From Bilophila wadsworthia ATCC 49260 (lineage in GTDB: Bacteria; Desulfobacterota; Desulfovibrionia; Desulfovibrionales; Desulfovibrionaceae), in the NCBI RefSeq assembly GCF_000701705.1, contig NZ_JNJP01000003.1, forward strand, positions 85,497-149,496: a stretch of 64,000 nt of DNA, written 5' to 3'. The notes under the pieces are model-generated. The model worked only from the letters and a program-made list of their open reading frames with translations, was not told the origin of the DNA and searched no databases. The stretch's first letter is position 1. Each line of letters starts with the position of its first letter. This document shows positions 41,252 to 51,986 of this stretch, one piece after another. Made by a program: the position numbers and the translations under genes.

Positions 41252-43637
41252 ACAATCTTTTGGGATCTTCCCGGATGGCCTCAATGCGTCTGGCGTGGTA
41301 GTCCTGATAGTATTCGGGCATGAGCTGCACGTCAGCGGGCATCAAAAAGAAGCGCGAACCAAGAACGTGTCGGGCCAGCATGTACATGACCGCCGACTGT
41401 CTGTCCGCCGTGGCGCCGCCGCGCGGAGCCACTTCGTCCAGGTCGAGACTGACAATCTGGGCGTCGCCCAAATCGAAGCGCGTGGGTTCCTTCAGGATGA
41501 CATACGCCTCGATGGCATCCAGCAGAGAGCGCCAGACATTGTTGATGGTATGTTCCTCATAAGTGTTCTGGATGCCCTTGTTCTGCCGAATCTGCGCTCC
41601 CACATCGGCCAGCAGCGGCACGGCATAGCGTTGCGCCTGCAATGCCTCATGCACATGACCCCGTTCAAAAAGCCCATCCACCACTTCCCACCAGGAGGTG
41701 GAAGCGTCGCGGCTGATGCCTTCATGGACAATGAGGTCATGCAGTTCCGGCAACACATTGGGCTGATAGAGGCGGGGATGATTGCCGTCCGAGAGTTCCT
41801 CATAGGCAAGGTCAATGGCCCGGCCTATCAGTCCTGGTACGCCGTCCGCCGGAGCCGTGACATCCAGGGGCGTGGCCAGCAGCGACAACAGGTTGACCAG
41901 AAACGCCTTGTGCGAGGGCAGGGGCTTGCGGCAGCCCAGCGGCGTGTCAAAGGGATTGACGGCATAGTCCGGCGTCATCCTGAGCCGGTGATAGGCGGCA
42001 AGGTGCTTTTTCCCTTCGGGCAGGTTTTCTTTCAGGAGCGTGATAAGGCCGGAAGACGACGGCCCCACATCCACGATGGACAGCCACGGCAGGCGGGACA
42101 GCCCGGCCTGCGTGACAAAGGCGAAGTTCATGGCGTTGAGGAAAACCGACTTCCCGCCGCCCATCGGAGCGACGCCCAGATCGATCCACGCGGCCTGTTC
42201 CGACGAGTTCGGCGCAAAGGGCATGATTTTGCCGTCCTGCGTGCGGAACAGAAGGCTTCCTTCTTTCCACGGCGAAGCCGAGCGCAGCGGCCACATGCCG
42301 ATGGCATCCTGAAGCGGCGCGGCTGTGACCGGGGCCGGACTGGACGGCATCATGCCGGGCAGTGTCGCGGTAACGCCGAGCAGCGGGTCGCCAAGAGCTT
42401 CCGTCACATCACACGTTCCCCATCCCTGAACAGCCTTGGAGAGTTCCGCCACCCGTCGCCTGAGCAGAAGATGAGCGTCCTGTTCATTTTCCCGCACACA
42501 GGCCCAGGTGCAGAGGCAGATGCGGAACTTCACGCAGCACACGCCTTCCAAATCCAGCGTGCGCAAGGTTTCCACGGCATTATTGAGACGTTTGTTGTCT
42601 GCGTTTGTGAACGCCAGAATCGCGGCCAGCAACGGCTTGAGGCCCATGTTCAGGCCGCCGTCTTCCAGCAGGAAGGACATGCGGTACGGCAAACGCTCGT
42701 CCCGTCGCGCCAGAACGCGAAAGAAGTCCTGAAACGGCTTGGGTGTCTGCGGCATGAGGGTCATGATCAGCGGCCCATAGATGCGCTCGCCTATTCGGAT
42801 TGCGCTCCGCGACACCATGTTCCCCTCGCGCGGCCAGAGCTGTGTTCTGAAGTCCGGGTACAGGACGTTATGCAATGCCTCTCTTTTGCCCGTGTCCGGG
42901 TCAGGCAGACGGAGCGGCAGGGGATCGCCGGGTACAAGCGCCCGCCATGCCCGGTTGGTGAACTCCGGCGCGATGCACAGGCGGATGTCACGCAGGGCGT
43001 CATGCGCCGTGAGCGGCCAGGCCAGCAAATCCGCCTGCCGGAAGGCATCAAGAACACCAGTAAGAAAGCCATTGTGCGCGTCATGCAGGGTGGCGACAGC
43101 ACGGGCAATCTGTTGACAGCCCGCAAGTGTGGGCATTTTGGACATGGCCGCGTCGCGTTCCTTCAGCGCCGTCTTCCGCAGGGTGTCGGGCAGCACGGCG
43201 GGCCGCGTCCACAGCACAATCCAGCATGTTTCCAGAGCGCAGTAACGTTGCAGGGCATGGCCCCAATCTTCCAGCAGCGGGCCGATATGCAGGCCGAGGT
43301 TGTGTGCCGTCAGGCGCGACGGCTCAAGAAGCTCGGCAATTCGTTCTCCGCTGCTTTCCGGGTCATATTCAAAGACCACCTGAAGGGCGTGCCCCGGTTT
43401 GGAAAGCGTGGCCTGGAGCTTTTCCGTCAGGCTGGAGACGATGGCCGCGTATTCTTCCACCCCCACATGCTTCAGCGAGCCTTCCAGATGAAGAAGGCTG
43501 ACGAGGCTTCCGTCATCGGCCACGAGTACGCCGTTATCCACGGTTTCAAGACGACAGTAACTGTGAACCGGCCCGGCGAACGCTTCCGAGAGAGCGCGGA
43601 TGCCGCGATCCACGCCGTTGACAAGTATATCAAGCAT
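41205..43637 (-). pseudogene. traU: N-terminal portion of DotO/IcmB/TraU ATPase, truncated by island 2
   Basis: Translation starts at the ATG at 43637 (TAATG overlap with dotI). VirB4-type ATPase: the N-terminal domain runs ~400 residues; Walker A is APMGGGKSVFLNAMNF at ~490; DLDEVAPRGGATADRQSAVM (~755) is the Walker B region. Native sequence ends near 41245 (KRLCY), and ~13 island-encoded residues follow to the stop. The remaining C-terminus is at 28897-29489. The DotO energy source for the secretion channel is therefore broken unless island 2 excises. Confidence 0.88.
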
Positions 43638-44356
43638 TACGCATCCCTCTTGAGTACGACTTGCTGAATGACCACGCCGCGCGGCGTCTTTGCCGTGGAC
43701 GCGCGGCAAACAAGGACTGTGGCAAGGAGTTTTTGCGTGCTTTCCACGCCCTGGCTGGATTCGTAGGAAACAATCAGGGGAAACTCGACTTTCCATGTGG
43801 CCTTGCCGCCCACCAGACCGGAAGCGATGATGACCGGGGCGCGTGTGGCGACGGCGGAAGCGGAAAGTCGCTTGTCCCGAATCATGTCCAGAACGCCGGA
43901 ACTTTGCAGGGAAGCCAGAAAAGACTTGTAGGCCGCGTCATCAAAATGGGGCCGAATGGTTTCCAGCTTCTCGCGCCACTCAAGGAAGTTGAGCGACATG
44001 GCCCCGGTGATGGCGTTCGACGCCCAGGTCAGCAGGCCCTCCTGCGTAAGCAGCGGCTGGTCGAGCGGAATCATGGGCGCAAGCCGCAAGTCCGGCGTGG
44101 CCGCGAAGTATTGCGGCTTCGGCTGATTCAGGAGCAGGATGGTGGCAACGCCCAGACTGGCGCACAAGGCCACGGTCAGAGTGAGAGCCAGTTTCATGGC
44201 CCGGCGGAACTGCGCCCTGTACCAGTCCAGGCCGCCGATGACGGCGGCGGCATCCGGGGCGGGCGGCGAGGCATGAACTTCCGTCATGCTCTTTGACGGC
44301 GTTTCTGCCTGCGGCTCCGGCAGGGGGACGTTTCTCTTTTTTTTGAAGAGGCTCAT
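43637..44356 (-). CDS. traM: DotI/IcmL/TraM inner-membrane protein
   Basis: 239 residues from the ATG at 44356 (MSLFKKKRNVPLP). A single membrane anchor at ~58-80 follows a Pro-rich cytosolic segment. The periplasmic domain has the DotI features TPDLRLAPMIPLDQPLL, WREKLETIRPHFDDAAYKSF and VSYESSQGVESTQKLLATVL. DotI is a VirB8-like part of the inner-membrane complex. The frame opens earlier, but those codons are traR sequence in another frame. Confidence 0.88.
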   Translation of the reverse strand: MSLFKKKRNVPLPEPQAETPSKSMTEVHASPPAPDAAAVIGGLDWYRAQFRRAMKLALTLTVALCASLGVATILLLNQPKPQYFAATPDLRLAPMIPLDQPLLTQEGLLTWASNAITGAMSLNFLEWREKLETIRPHFDDAAYKSFLASLQSSGVLDMIRDKRLSASAVATRAPVIIASGLVGGKATWKVEFPLIVSYESSQGVESTQKLLATVLVCRASTAKTPRGVVIQQVVLKRDA

Positions 44357-44372
44357 GTTCATCATCCCCTGC

Positions 44373-44540
44373 TTACAGGCCCAGATCGCCCATGCCGGAG
44401 GTCTGGTCGGAGCCGAACAGCGTGGCCGAGCCGGAACCGAGAAGTTCTCCAAGACCGAGCGCCAACGCACCGATAACCACTTTGGTCAGGCCACCGGCAT
44501 AGGTGCTTTGTCCCTGATTTTTCGTGGCCTTATACATGTC
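44373..44540 (-). pseudogene. traR: C-terminal fragment of IcmD/DotP/TraR
   Basis: From the junction at ~44540 the frame reads DMYKATKNQGQSTYAGGLTK and VVIGALALGLGELLGSGSAT before stopping at 44373. This matches the second half of an IcmD-like small membrane protein with its second hydrophobic segment. The N-terminal half, ending GVWGCVDMYKA, is at 54069-54298. Island 3 separates them. Confidence 0.85.
44533..44540. other. Left att core of island 3
   Basis: TACATGTC here is repeated at 54069-54076, and the flanking bases also agree (G.GGC.TT.TACATGTC). Joining the two rejoins traR within its DMYKA codons. TACCCC and TTACCCC repeats lie ~65-85 bases inside the island. Confidence 0.65.
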
Positions 44541-45183
44541 AAGAAAATTTGTTATGTAATATGTTGATATTTTTTGTAGAAAAATAAATTTACAAAAAAA
44601 TACCCCGGCAATTACCCCAAAAAAATTTGGATATTGTCGGGTGTTAAAACATGGCTTTGGATAATAATCGTATGAGGGAGAGGGAAGGCAGAGGGAAAAA
44701 GATGCCAATATTGCGCTAATCAGCGAAGCAGACTATAAATTCTTTCGCACGGCTACCCTCTGGCCTATGCGTCGGCACGGCGCAAACGGAAAGAGGAGGG
44801 TGCCGCCATGCGGAGACTTGTTTTAGTACTGCTTGTCGCCTTGGCCTTTGTCCTCGACCATTCCTGCTACGATTGACAAGTATGTTCATGCCGAAAAAAC
44901 AGGACTCAGTTCTCTGCCACAGGGTGCGGATACCTCTCAAACAGCTTCGCCACAACTTCAGTCTCGGTCATATCCGCAGGGAAGCCGTAGAGCTTCATCA
45001 CTTCTCTGTCGAGTTTCTAGTGGGTCTTGAGCAGTTCCCGCGGCATAGTCGATCGTAGAAGTCGGCTAGGAAAATGTTTCGATTTTTGCCTTTTCCTTGT
45101 CGTCCGCCTACGGCCACGGGAAATTGTTGTATCCAATGGAAACAGAATATTGAAAATGCTAAAATACAATTTAAGGAATCCTA
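44541..45183. other. Left end of island 3, mostly non-coding
   Basis: AT-rich at first, with the arm-like repeats ATACCCCGGCAATTACCCC at ~44600-44619. The only coding trace I can support is the methyltransferase remnant at 44906-45045. The last ~40 bases hold the AAGGAA site of the helicase gene. Confidence 0.5.
44906..45045 (-). pseudogene. Remnant of a DNA methyltransferase C-terminus
   Basis: The minus strand reads MPRELLKTH, an in-frame stop (45017-45019), then KLDREVMKLYGFPADMTETE and VVAKLFERY to a stop at 44906. The pattern 'MPxELxKAHxxLDxxVMxxYGF..E..IVxxLfxxY' is familiar from the ends of MmeI-like and related type II methyltransferases. Only ~45 codons remain. It suggests a restriction-modification gene once occupied this cargo site. 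Confidence 0.55.
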
Positions 45184-48100
45184 ATGAGTTCTAGCATCCC
45201 CTTTGTCAACGGGCAAAAAGTTGTTGATAAGAATCATCCTAGTGATATTGCTGTATATACGGGGAAAAATCGTCGTACAGGTACCATCATGATGGTTCAG
45301 CTTCTTTTTCCAAATGGACTTACCAAATATAGGCCTGTCAGTCAGATTCTAGCAGTTGATGAAGAAACTCTTGAAGATCCTTTTGATCTTCTCGAAAAAG
45401 GAAGATTTGAAGGTATATCTCATTTACGTCAATGCATTACCTATGAAAAACTAAAAGGGAGTTTACATGATATTATATATTCAATGGAGGCTGCTCAAAT
45501 AGATTTTTATCCTTATCAATATAAGCCTGTAATAAAATTTATCAATTCACCGTCAGAAAGATTGCTTCTTGCAGATGAGGTAGGCCTTGGTAAAACAATC
45601 GAGGCAATATTAATTTGGCTTGAGATGCAGGCAAGATATCAGGCTAAACGTCTCTTAATTATCTGTCCTAAAAGTCTCTCTACAAAGTGGAAAACTGAAC
45701 TTGAGGAAAAATTTTTTATAGATGCAAAAATAGTTAATTTTGATGAACTGAATAATGAGATTACCAATACGAAAAAATACGGACAGAGGTATTCGTTTGC
45801 TCTTATTGGTACATATACAGGGCTAAGACCCCCTAAAGATCTGCAAAATGAGCTGAGGATTCCTTTGGATCAAAAAATAAGTGCATCTCCAAAAATTCAG
45901 TTACTTCGAGAGATTCGTTTTTGGGAAGAAGATTTTTATCCGTTTGATCTCGTTATTTTTGATGAAGCCCACTACATGAGAAATTCTTCAACGACGACAT
46001 TTTCACTTGGAGAATGTCTATCTGCATCTGCACGTGGCGTTTTGTGCGTTTCTGCAACGCCCGTAAATAATAGAAATACAGATTTACACAGCTTGTTACG
46101 ATTAATAGACGAAGATTTTTTTGCAACACAATATAGTTTTGATATGTTGTTAGAGTCAAATAGGCCGACTGTACTTACAGGAAATGCGCTTGGACGCCAT
46201 CCTATAGACAAAGAAGCTCTTTTTAATTCTCTGGAAAAAATGAGGTATACTCCAGTTGTTGACTCACCATACTTTAAAAGATTTCTTGAATATATAATTG
46301 AACTTGAAAAAAAACATTTTTCTGATGCAACATTAATATCAAAATGCCAAGATCTTATAGAAAAAATGAATACCCTTGGCACATATATTAATAGAACTCG
46401 ACGAGTGCAGGTACAAGAGAAGCGTCCAATACGCGTCCCAAGAGTGATTGATTTGTCGTATACACAAGAGGAAATGGCTTTATATCAAGTAATTTTGACA
46501 GCTGTTAAGGCATATTGTGCAAAACATAATACAGAGTTTCATATTTTTCGTGTTATGACTTGGCAGTTAATGGCAGCAAGCTGCTTACCTGCGTTTGTAG
46601 AGAAGATGAAACAATCTTCTATAGAAACTTATGGATCTATTTTAACAGAAGCATTTGGGGACGATAATTTAGTAAGTGAACATTTAGAAACATTTAATGA
46701 CTTTATTCCAAATATAACACAACTTCTTCAGTATGACTTTATTAAAAATGACTCAAAGTTTAAACGTCTTCTACAGTTGATAAAAACAGAAAAAAATGAA
46801 AAAATAATTATATTTTCATTCTATAGAGGGACATTGCAATATTTAAAAAAACAGCTTTCACTGCAAGGCGAAAAGGTTGCCCTCATACATGGAGGAGTTA
46901 CTCCAGAAGATCGTTGGAAGGAAATTGAGTTTTTTAGAGATAAATCAGGCGCACGAATTCTTCTTTCTTCAGAGGTCGGTAGCGAAGGTATTGACTTACA
47001 GTTCTGTAGAATCGTTGTAAATTATGATTTGCCGTGGAATCCTATGCGTGTTGAACAACGTATCGGTCGAATTGACCGCGTCGGCCAACAGGCGGATCGT
47101 CTTTCTATTGTCAGCTTTAAAATAAAAAATACTATTGAGGAACGAATTTTTACACGACTTCATCAAAAACTTGACAAATTCGCAAATAGCCTTGGGGATC
47201 TTGATGAAGTTATTGGCTATGAAATAAAGCATTTGACAATGGATTTGCTGAGTAACAATTTAACGGAAGAAGAAGAAAACAGACGTATTGTTCAGACTCA
47301 AAAAGCAATAGAAAAACGACAGCTTGATATTCAGTTGCTGGAAGAATCGGGTGAAGGTCTGGTCGCTTTTTCTGATTATGTTCAGAAGAAAATAGAAGAA
47401 GATCGTGGTAAAGGGCGTTATATCCAGCCAGTAGAACTTGAATCATATGTTAAAAATTTCTTTGAACGTTACTATTACGGGACTATCATAAATTATAATA
47501 CTCCTTATCCTGGATGCTTGCAGATTTCACTTTCCGATGATGCACGCGAATCATTCCGAAAATATATTGATGAAGAAAGGACTGTTGTCTCTACATATTT
47601 ACGCCAAAAAACTTTTACTATAACTTTTAATCGTGAGATTATAGAAAGTGTACGAAAAAAGAATATTAATTTTATTAATCATATGTCTCCATTTATTCGG
47701 TGGATAACAAAAGAGAATGTTGATAATGCTTATAATACATACAGAGTGTATGCATTACAGTCAAAAACAAATAAAATTACTTATGGTACATACTTATTCA
47801 GAGTTGAAAAACTTAAAATGAAAGGTGTTGTAGACAGAGAGATTCTAAAATATGGATTGATATCTCTATCAAGTGGAATGTGTCTTCCCTCTTCTGAGTC
47901 TGAAGAGGTTGTCCAAGATATGCTCAGATGCGGAATTGATTGGACTTATAAAGAGTATAACAAGGACTGCCTTGGTGAATGCTATACTAAGCTAGAGGAA
48001 TTCCTGTATACTCAAATAGATCATGATATAGCTGAATTTGGAATAGAAAATGAGAATATCGTGCAGATAAAGATTCATCGGCGGGAGAGCCTATTCGATC

Positions 48101-48300
48101 GAAAAATAGCACAAAGTAAAAGTAGGCTGGAGTCTCTTATAGCAAATAAACGTAAAGAAAATGTTATAAGGATGACACAGGCCACTATCGTAAAAAATGA
48201 AGAAAAGAAAAAAGAAACTATTAAGTTATTAAATAGTAAAAGAATCGTAGACCCTGAGTTCAATCTTGTTGTCATCGGCTTAGTTAATGTTTTACAGTAG
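45184..48300 (+). CDS. SNF2-type DEAH helicase, candidate defence protein
   Basis: 1038 residues, ATG at 45184 with AAGGAA upstream. Superfamily 2 helicase: LLLADEVGLGKTIEAI (Walker A, ~130-140), LVIFDEAHYMRNSS (~257-267), SATPVNN (~289), and a C-terminal lobe with ILLSSEVGSEGIDL (~595) and RVEQRIGRIDRVGQQ (~620-635), the RapA/SNF2 pattern. The last ~390 residues match no domain I know. The gene is much more AT-rich than the backbone. An Hsp70-like gene follows after 11 bases, so the pair is an operon. Neither contains an evident nuclease. Confidence 0.85.
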   Translation: MSSSIPFVNGQKVVDKNHPSDIAVYTGKNRRTGTIMMVQLLFPNGLTKYRPVSQILAVDEETLEDPFDLLEKGRFEGISHLRQCITYEKLKGSLHDIIYSMEAAQIDFYPYQYKPVIKFINSPSERLLLADEVGLGKTIEAILIWLEMQARYQAKRLLIICPKSLSTKWKTELEEKFFIDAKIVNFDELNNEITNTKKYGQRYSFALIGTYTGLRPPKDLQNELRIPLDQKISASPKIQLLREIRFWEEDFYPFDLVIFDEAHYMRNSSTTTFSLGECLSASARGVLCVSATPVNNRNTDLHSLLRLIDEDFFATQYSFDMLLESNRPTVLTGNALGRHPIDKEALFNSLEKMRYTPVVDSPYFKRFLEYIIELEKKHFSDATLISKCQDLIEKMNTLGTYINRTRRVQVQEKRPIRVPRVIDLSYTQEEMALYQVILTAVKAYCAKHNTEFHIFRVMTWQLMAASCLPAFVEKMKQSSIETYGSILTEAFGDDNLVSEHLETFNDFIPNITQLLQYDFIKNDSKFKRLLQLIKTEKNEKIIIFSFYRGTLQYLKKQLSLQGEKVALIHGGVTPEDRWKEIEFFRDKSGARILLSSEVGSEGIDLQFCRIVVNYDLPWNPMRVEQRIGRIDRVGQQADRLSIVSFKIKNTIEERIFTRLHQKLDKFANSLGDLDEVIGYEIKHLTMDLLSNNLTEEEENRRIVQTQKAIEKRQLDIQLLEESGEGLVAFSDYVQKKIEEDRGKGRYIQPVELESYVKNFFERYYYGTIINYNTPYPGCLQISLSDDARESFRKYIDEERTVVSTYLRQKTFTITFNREIIESVRKKNINFINHMSPFIRWITKENVDNAYNTYRVYALQSKTNKITYGTYLFRVEKLKMKGVVDREILKYGLISLSSGMCLPSSESEEVVQDMLRCGIDWTYKEYNKDCLGECYTKLEEFLYTQIDHDIAEFGIENENIVQIKIHRRESLFDRKIAQSKSRLESLIANKRKENVIRMTQATIVKNEEKKKETIKLLNSKRIVDPEFNLVVIGLVNVLQ

Positions 48301-48311
48301 GAGGGCAAGCG

Positions 48312-49814
48312 ATGTCTACTTTTAAAAATATCATAAAATCATTGTTTCCTGGTTTATTAGATACAGATAGACAGCATGAAGAAAAGGAAAGGAATGTTTT
48401 TATCCAGAGTAAACCTTCAAAAAAAATTTTTCCTTCAAATGATCAGCGCGATCCTTTTATATTTCAAATAGGATTTGATTTTGGTACATCTTCATCAAAA
48501 GTGGTTATTCGTGATATTAATATAGATAAGGCATGGGTATTTCAACATTATGATGCCAAAAAGCTCTCTGCCATTCTTATTCCTAGTGTTGTTTTATTTG
48601 ATAATGATACGTTTACGATTCATGATAGTATAAATAAGCTTTATCCAAAAAATGGACTCTATCATTTGAAAGTGGCCTTGGAAATGGTCGCACTTAGTAA
48701 GCTCGACGCACAAATTCTTCATGAATATGGGAATATTATCGGAAAAAATTGCAAATATTCCCCCTCTGAGATTACTAAAATGGCAACAATATTTTTCTTA
48801 TCTTTATGGTTAAAGAGAGTCGTGGCTCATATTAAAAACAAATATCCTGCCTATGGAAGTCTGAAAGAAGACCAGATTCGTGTTAATATGGCAATTCCTG
48901 TGGAAGATATCTGCGATGAAAATGTGCGTGGACTTTTTCGCTCTATGCTTTCTATCGCTTGGGAGTTGAAATCAGAATCTATCATTGATACTTCAATAAA
49001 AATTGATGATCTATATGAATATATCTCTATCATAAGTGATAATAATTGTACTGAAAATGATTTATGTCAAGTTTATCCTGAAGTAAGCGCCAATGTTCAA
49101 GCGTTTATCCGTTCTCCAGCATCAAGTCCAGATCAGACAACTATCTATTTTTTTACAGATGTAGGCGCGGGTACAGTTGACCAAAGCGTGTTTACTTTTG
49201 CAGGTCGAGAGGAGCGTAAATTGAATTATTTTGCAGGAAAAGTTTTTCCTCATGGTTCACGATCTATTGAATTTCATGCTTGTTGTAAAAATCCTACAAT
49301 ACAAAATTTGGAATATTGGCGTAGGGTAAAAGAAAAAGGAAATGAGAATAAAAATATTATTACAGCAAAGTATAAAGTTTACGATGATGCCTATCGTGAT
49401 AATCAAAAAACATTGCATGATACTCAGAAATGTCTTCCTGAAGGAAATGGAATAAGTAAGCAGAAAACACTTCAGGAAAAAGTAAAATTTATTTTTAGTG
49501 GCGGAGGATTCATATCTTTTCCCTATAAAGATGCTATAATAGATTCATTTAAATACATTACTACATATAACCATGATCCTATCGTAACATCAATGCCTTA
49601 TCCTGAGGATTTAGAATTGCCTGAAAAATGCAGGAAGTATATTACGAGATTTTATGTTGCGTATGGTTTATCGTTTCTTTTTGATGATTTGGTGATGCAC
49701 TCATTGCCATCTGAAAATAAAATTTTGTTGGTTAATTCAAAAAATCAAAGATGCTCTTGTGGAGGATTGAATAAAAATTGTATTCGATGCTTAGGAACAG
49801 GTATAATTAATTAA
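48312..49814 (+). CDS. Hsp70/actin-like ATPase with C-terminal zinc motif
   Basis: 500 residues, ATG at 48312 after GGAGGG. Actin/Hsp70-fold nucleotide motifs are present: IGFDFGTSSSKVVI (phosphate 1, ~53-66), YFFTDVGAGTVDQSV (phosphate 2, ~280-294) and FSGGGFISFP (adenosine motif, ~395). It lacks the Hsp70 substrate domain and ends in RCSCGGLNKNCIRCLGTG, a four-cysteine DnaJ-like zinc motif at ~478-495. AT-rich like its helicase partner. It may regulate or load the helicase; this is inference. Confidence 0.8.
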   Translation: MSTFKNIIKSLFPGLLDTDRQHEEKERNVFIQSKPSKKIFPSNDQRDPFIFQIGFDFGTSSSKVVIRDINIDKAWVFQHYDAKKLSAILIPSVVLFDNDTFTIHDSINKLYPKNGLYHLKVALEMVALSKLDAQILHEYGNIIGKNCKYSPSEITKMATIFFLSLWLKRVVAHIKNKYPAYGSLKEDQIRVNMAIPVEDICDENVRGLFRSMLSIAWELKSESIIDTSIKIDDLYEYISIISDNNCTENDLCQVYPEVSANVQAFIRSPASSPDQTTIYFFTDVGAGTVDQSVFTFAGREERKLNYFAGKVFPHGSRSIEFHACCKNPTIQNLEYWRRVKEKGNENKNIITAKYKVYDDAYRDNQKTLHDTQKCLPEGNGISKQKTLQEKVKFIFSGGGFISFPYKDAIIDSFKYITTYNHDPIVTSMPYPEDLELPEKCRKYITRFYVAYGLSFLFDDLVMHSLPSENKILLVNSKNQRCSCGGLNKNCIRCLGTGIIN

Positions 49815-50044
49815 GTATCTTGACTAGCTGTGAGGGAAATCTTTGCGCATTTTGAGCATCATTATGTAGATCACATTTTATCTATGATGAATAGAAATTC
49901 ATATTCTTTTAAATAAAAATAGAATGTGTGTTTCATGTGTCGTGAAAACGTACAAGTTTCGTTTTGGCAATGCCCAAAATTTTTTCCATTGATGTGGGAG
50001 TACTTATTGAAAATATTATCTATTGTTAAGCGAAAAATTTCATG

Positions 50045-51666
50045 TTATCTCATGTGTAGTCCTGAGCTTCGTCGTAACGCTTTTTTTCTTTCATTGTGTT
50101 CCGCTTCCTGATTGAATTTCTGAATCTGTTCCGGCGTGGGGTTGACATTGGCAATATCAATATCTCCCGCCGTGCTGAAGGCGTACCAAACCGCCCTGCG
50201 GCCGTACTCTATCCGTTCGTCACCGTTCTGTCCTTTGGGGCGGGCGGGGCTGTGTCTGTACAATTCTCCAGCTACATCCTGCCGCGTGTACCCCGCACAG
50301 CGCATGTACAGGGCAATGGCCGCATCCAGCCGTGATTCATCCATCTTTTCAGGGAACCGTTGTTTGACCATGTTCCGATAAGCGGCATACGGCGAGGCCA
50401 GTGTGCCGACTTTGGAAAACCCGCGTTTCCTGACTTCCACGCCGGGCGCAATCCGTCTGCGGAAACGCCAGAGATTGCCAAAAGGTACGGGCTACGCTTG
50501 CCGAGCCAGTGCTTGAACCGCCTGAGCCGTTCCGTTTGTTCCGGCTGAGGCTGCCTGTCCCACAGCGCTGTTTTTTCTTCCTGTTCCTGCTCTTTCAGGA
50601 AATGCCGGGCAATGTTCAATATGGAAAGCCCGTGCGGAGCAAGACGGGCTGTGGCCGTTTCCCGGCGCTCCCGCTGCCGCCGTTCCAGCTCTTTCCGTTC
50701 TTCCTCCCGTTTCTTTCTGGCGTGATGTTTCTCTTCGGCCAATCTCTGTCGCTCCTTCTGATACTCCAGCCATTCCGCACGGCAAACGTGACTGGCCGGC
50801 TCCGGAGCGGGCTTGTTGAATGTCCGTTCGGAGTAGTAGCCGGGCTTGAACTCTCCGAGCCTTTTGCATAGTTTGGACAAGCCGAAATTTCTGTCCATAC
50901 TGGACGCCTTGATCGCCCTGTCCCCAACGAAAATCACCGCGCCGGAGCCTTTGCGGACGAAACGCAGGCCGACGGCGTCCAGGCCGGCGTGAAGCTCTTC
51001 CCAGCATGAGGCGTTCTGAATGACGGCATGGCCGCGTTCCTGGGCTATGCGCTGTGCGGACTTTTCGCCGGTGGCGCTTTCAAAATCTTCCGCCCTGGGC
51101 CTGGGTTTTATCTGCGTCCGCCGCTGGAGATTTTTAACCACATACCCCTGTTCGTTGACGCGATAGCGGGCATTGAGCTGCGGCGCCCACCCTTGCCTGT
51201 GTTCGATTTCGGCAATAATCTTGTGCGCTGCGTCGATGTCGAACCCCCTGTGCGGCTGGATGACTTTCTGCGTGTAGGGATGCGTCCGATTTACGACAAT
51301 GTGCATATGATAGTTGCCCGTGTTTTTGTGCAGGGCGTAGAAAGTCTGGTGTTCAGCAAGCCCCATTCCCCGGAGAAAAAGACTGACCGCCTCGTCCACC
51401 TGTTCACGAGTGGGCTGCTCGTTTTCCTGCCATGACAGAGTCCAGTGTGTGACCGGCATCCGGCTTTGAATGGATTCCTCGGCAACAGAAATCATCTCCT
51501 TTTTCTGGGCGGCAACAGTCGTGGTCAGGAAATTTCTGCTCCCGGCCAAAGCGAGTTTCTCTTTTCCCACTTCATCGTGAGAAGCAAGGATGTAGTCCAC
51601 CAGACCGCCTATCATGGCGGCCTTGGACTTTTTGAAACTGGTACGCTTGAGCTTTTTGACAATCAT
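50045..51666 (-). pseudogene. MOB_P-type relaxase of island 3 with a frameshift
   Basis: Homologue of the island 2 relaxase, starting at the ATG at 51666: MIVKKLKRTSFKKSKAAMIG, Tyr25 in GGLVDYILA, GNTGNYHMHIVVNR. After RFKHWLGKRSPYLL the frame is lost near 50475-50483 and the proper continuation (NLWRFRRRIAPG, MEVRKRGFSKVGTLASPYAA) resumes one base over, ending at 50045. A single missing base in the TTTTGG run explains it. The catalytic domain is intact, so a truncated enzyme may still work; a sequence error is also possible. Confidence 0.8.
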
Positions 51667-51986
51667 CGTTTCTCGCTCAGGACTTCGATGGCTCGCCGGA
51701 TTTGCCGCAGAGCGGTGTCCAGCTCCGCGAGAGTGTCCACACTTCCCGTCCGTTTCACCACATCGAAATGATGTTTGAGCAGGCCCCCAAGCCGCCGCAG
51801 TTCCCGGATACTTTGGTCGTCCGTTCTGGCGATGATGGGCCTGCCGCCGAAGAACAGCCGCCGTATGTATTCGGAAACGGAGATTCCGGCTGTCGCGGCC
51901 TGCCGGTTCAATCTTTCGTCTTCCTCGGCGGAAAGCCTGAGCGTCCGCCGTCTCTGAAATCTGGTTGTCGCCTTCCGTTTTTCCAT
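51663..51986 (-). CDS. mobC: MobC-like relaxosome protein of island 3
   Basis: 107 residues from the ATG at 51986. TLRLSAEEDERLNRQAATAG, ISVSEYIRRLFFGGRPIIAR and IRELRRLGGLLKHHFDVVKR parallel the island 2 protein almost residue by residue. It overlaps the relaxase start. Codons upstream of 51986 in this frame belong to the oriT region. Confidence 0.82.
   Translation of the reverse strand: MEKRKATTRFQRRRTLRLSAEEDERLNRQAATAGISVSEYIRRLFFGGRPIIARTDDQSIRELRRLGGLLKHHFDVVKRTGSVDTLAELDTALRQIRRAIEVLSEKR

Noticed and set aside
41295..43667. Plus-strand open frame of 790 codons
   Set aside because: It is antisense to the dotO/traU fragment, whose motifs and start context are clear; the product has no recognisable domain and is Arg/His-rich as expected from the shadow of a GC-rich gene.
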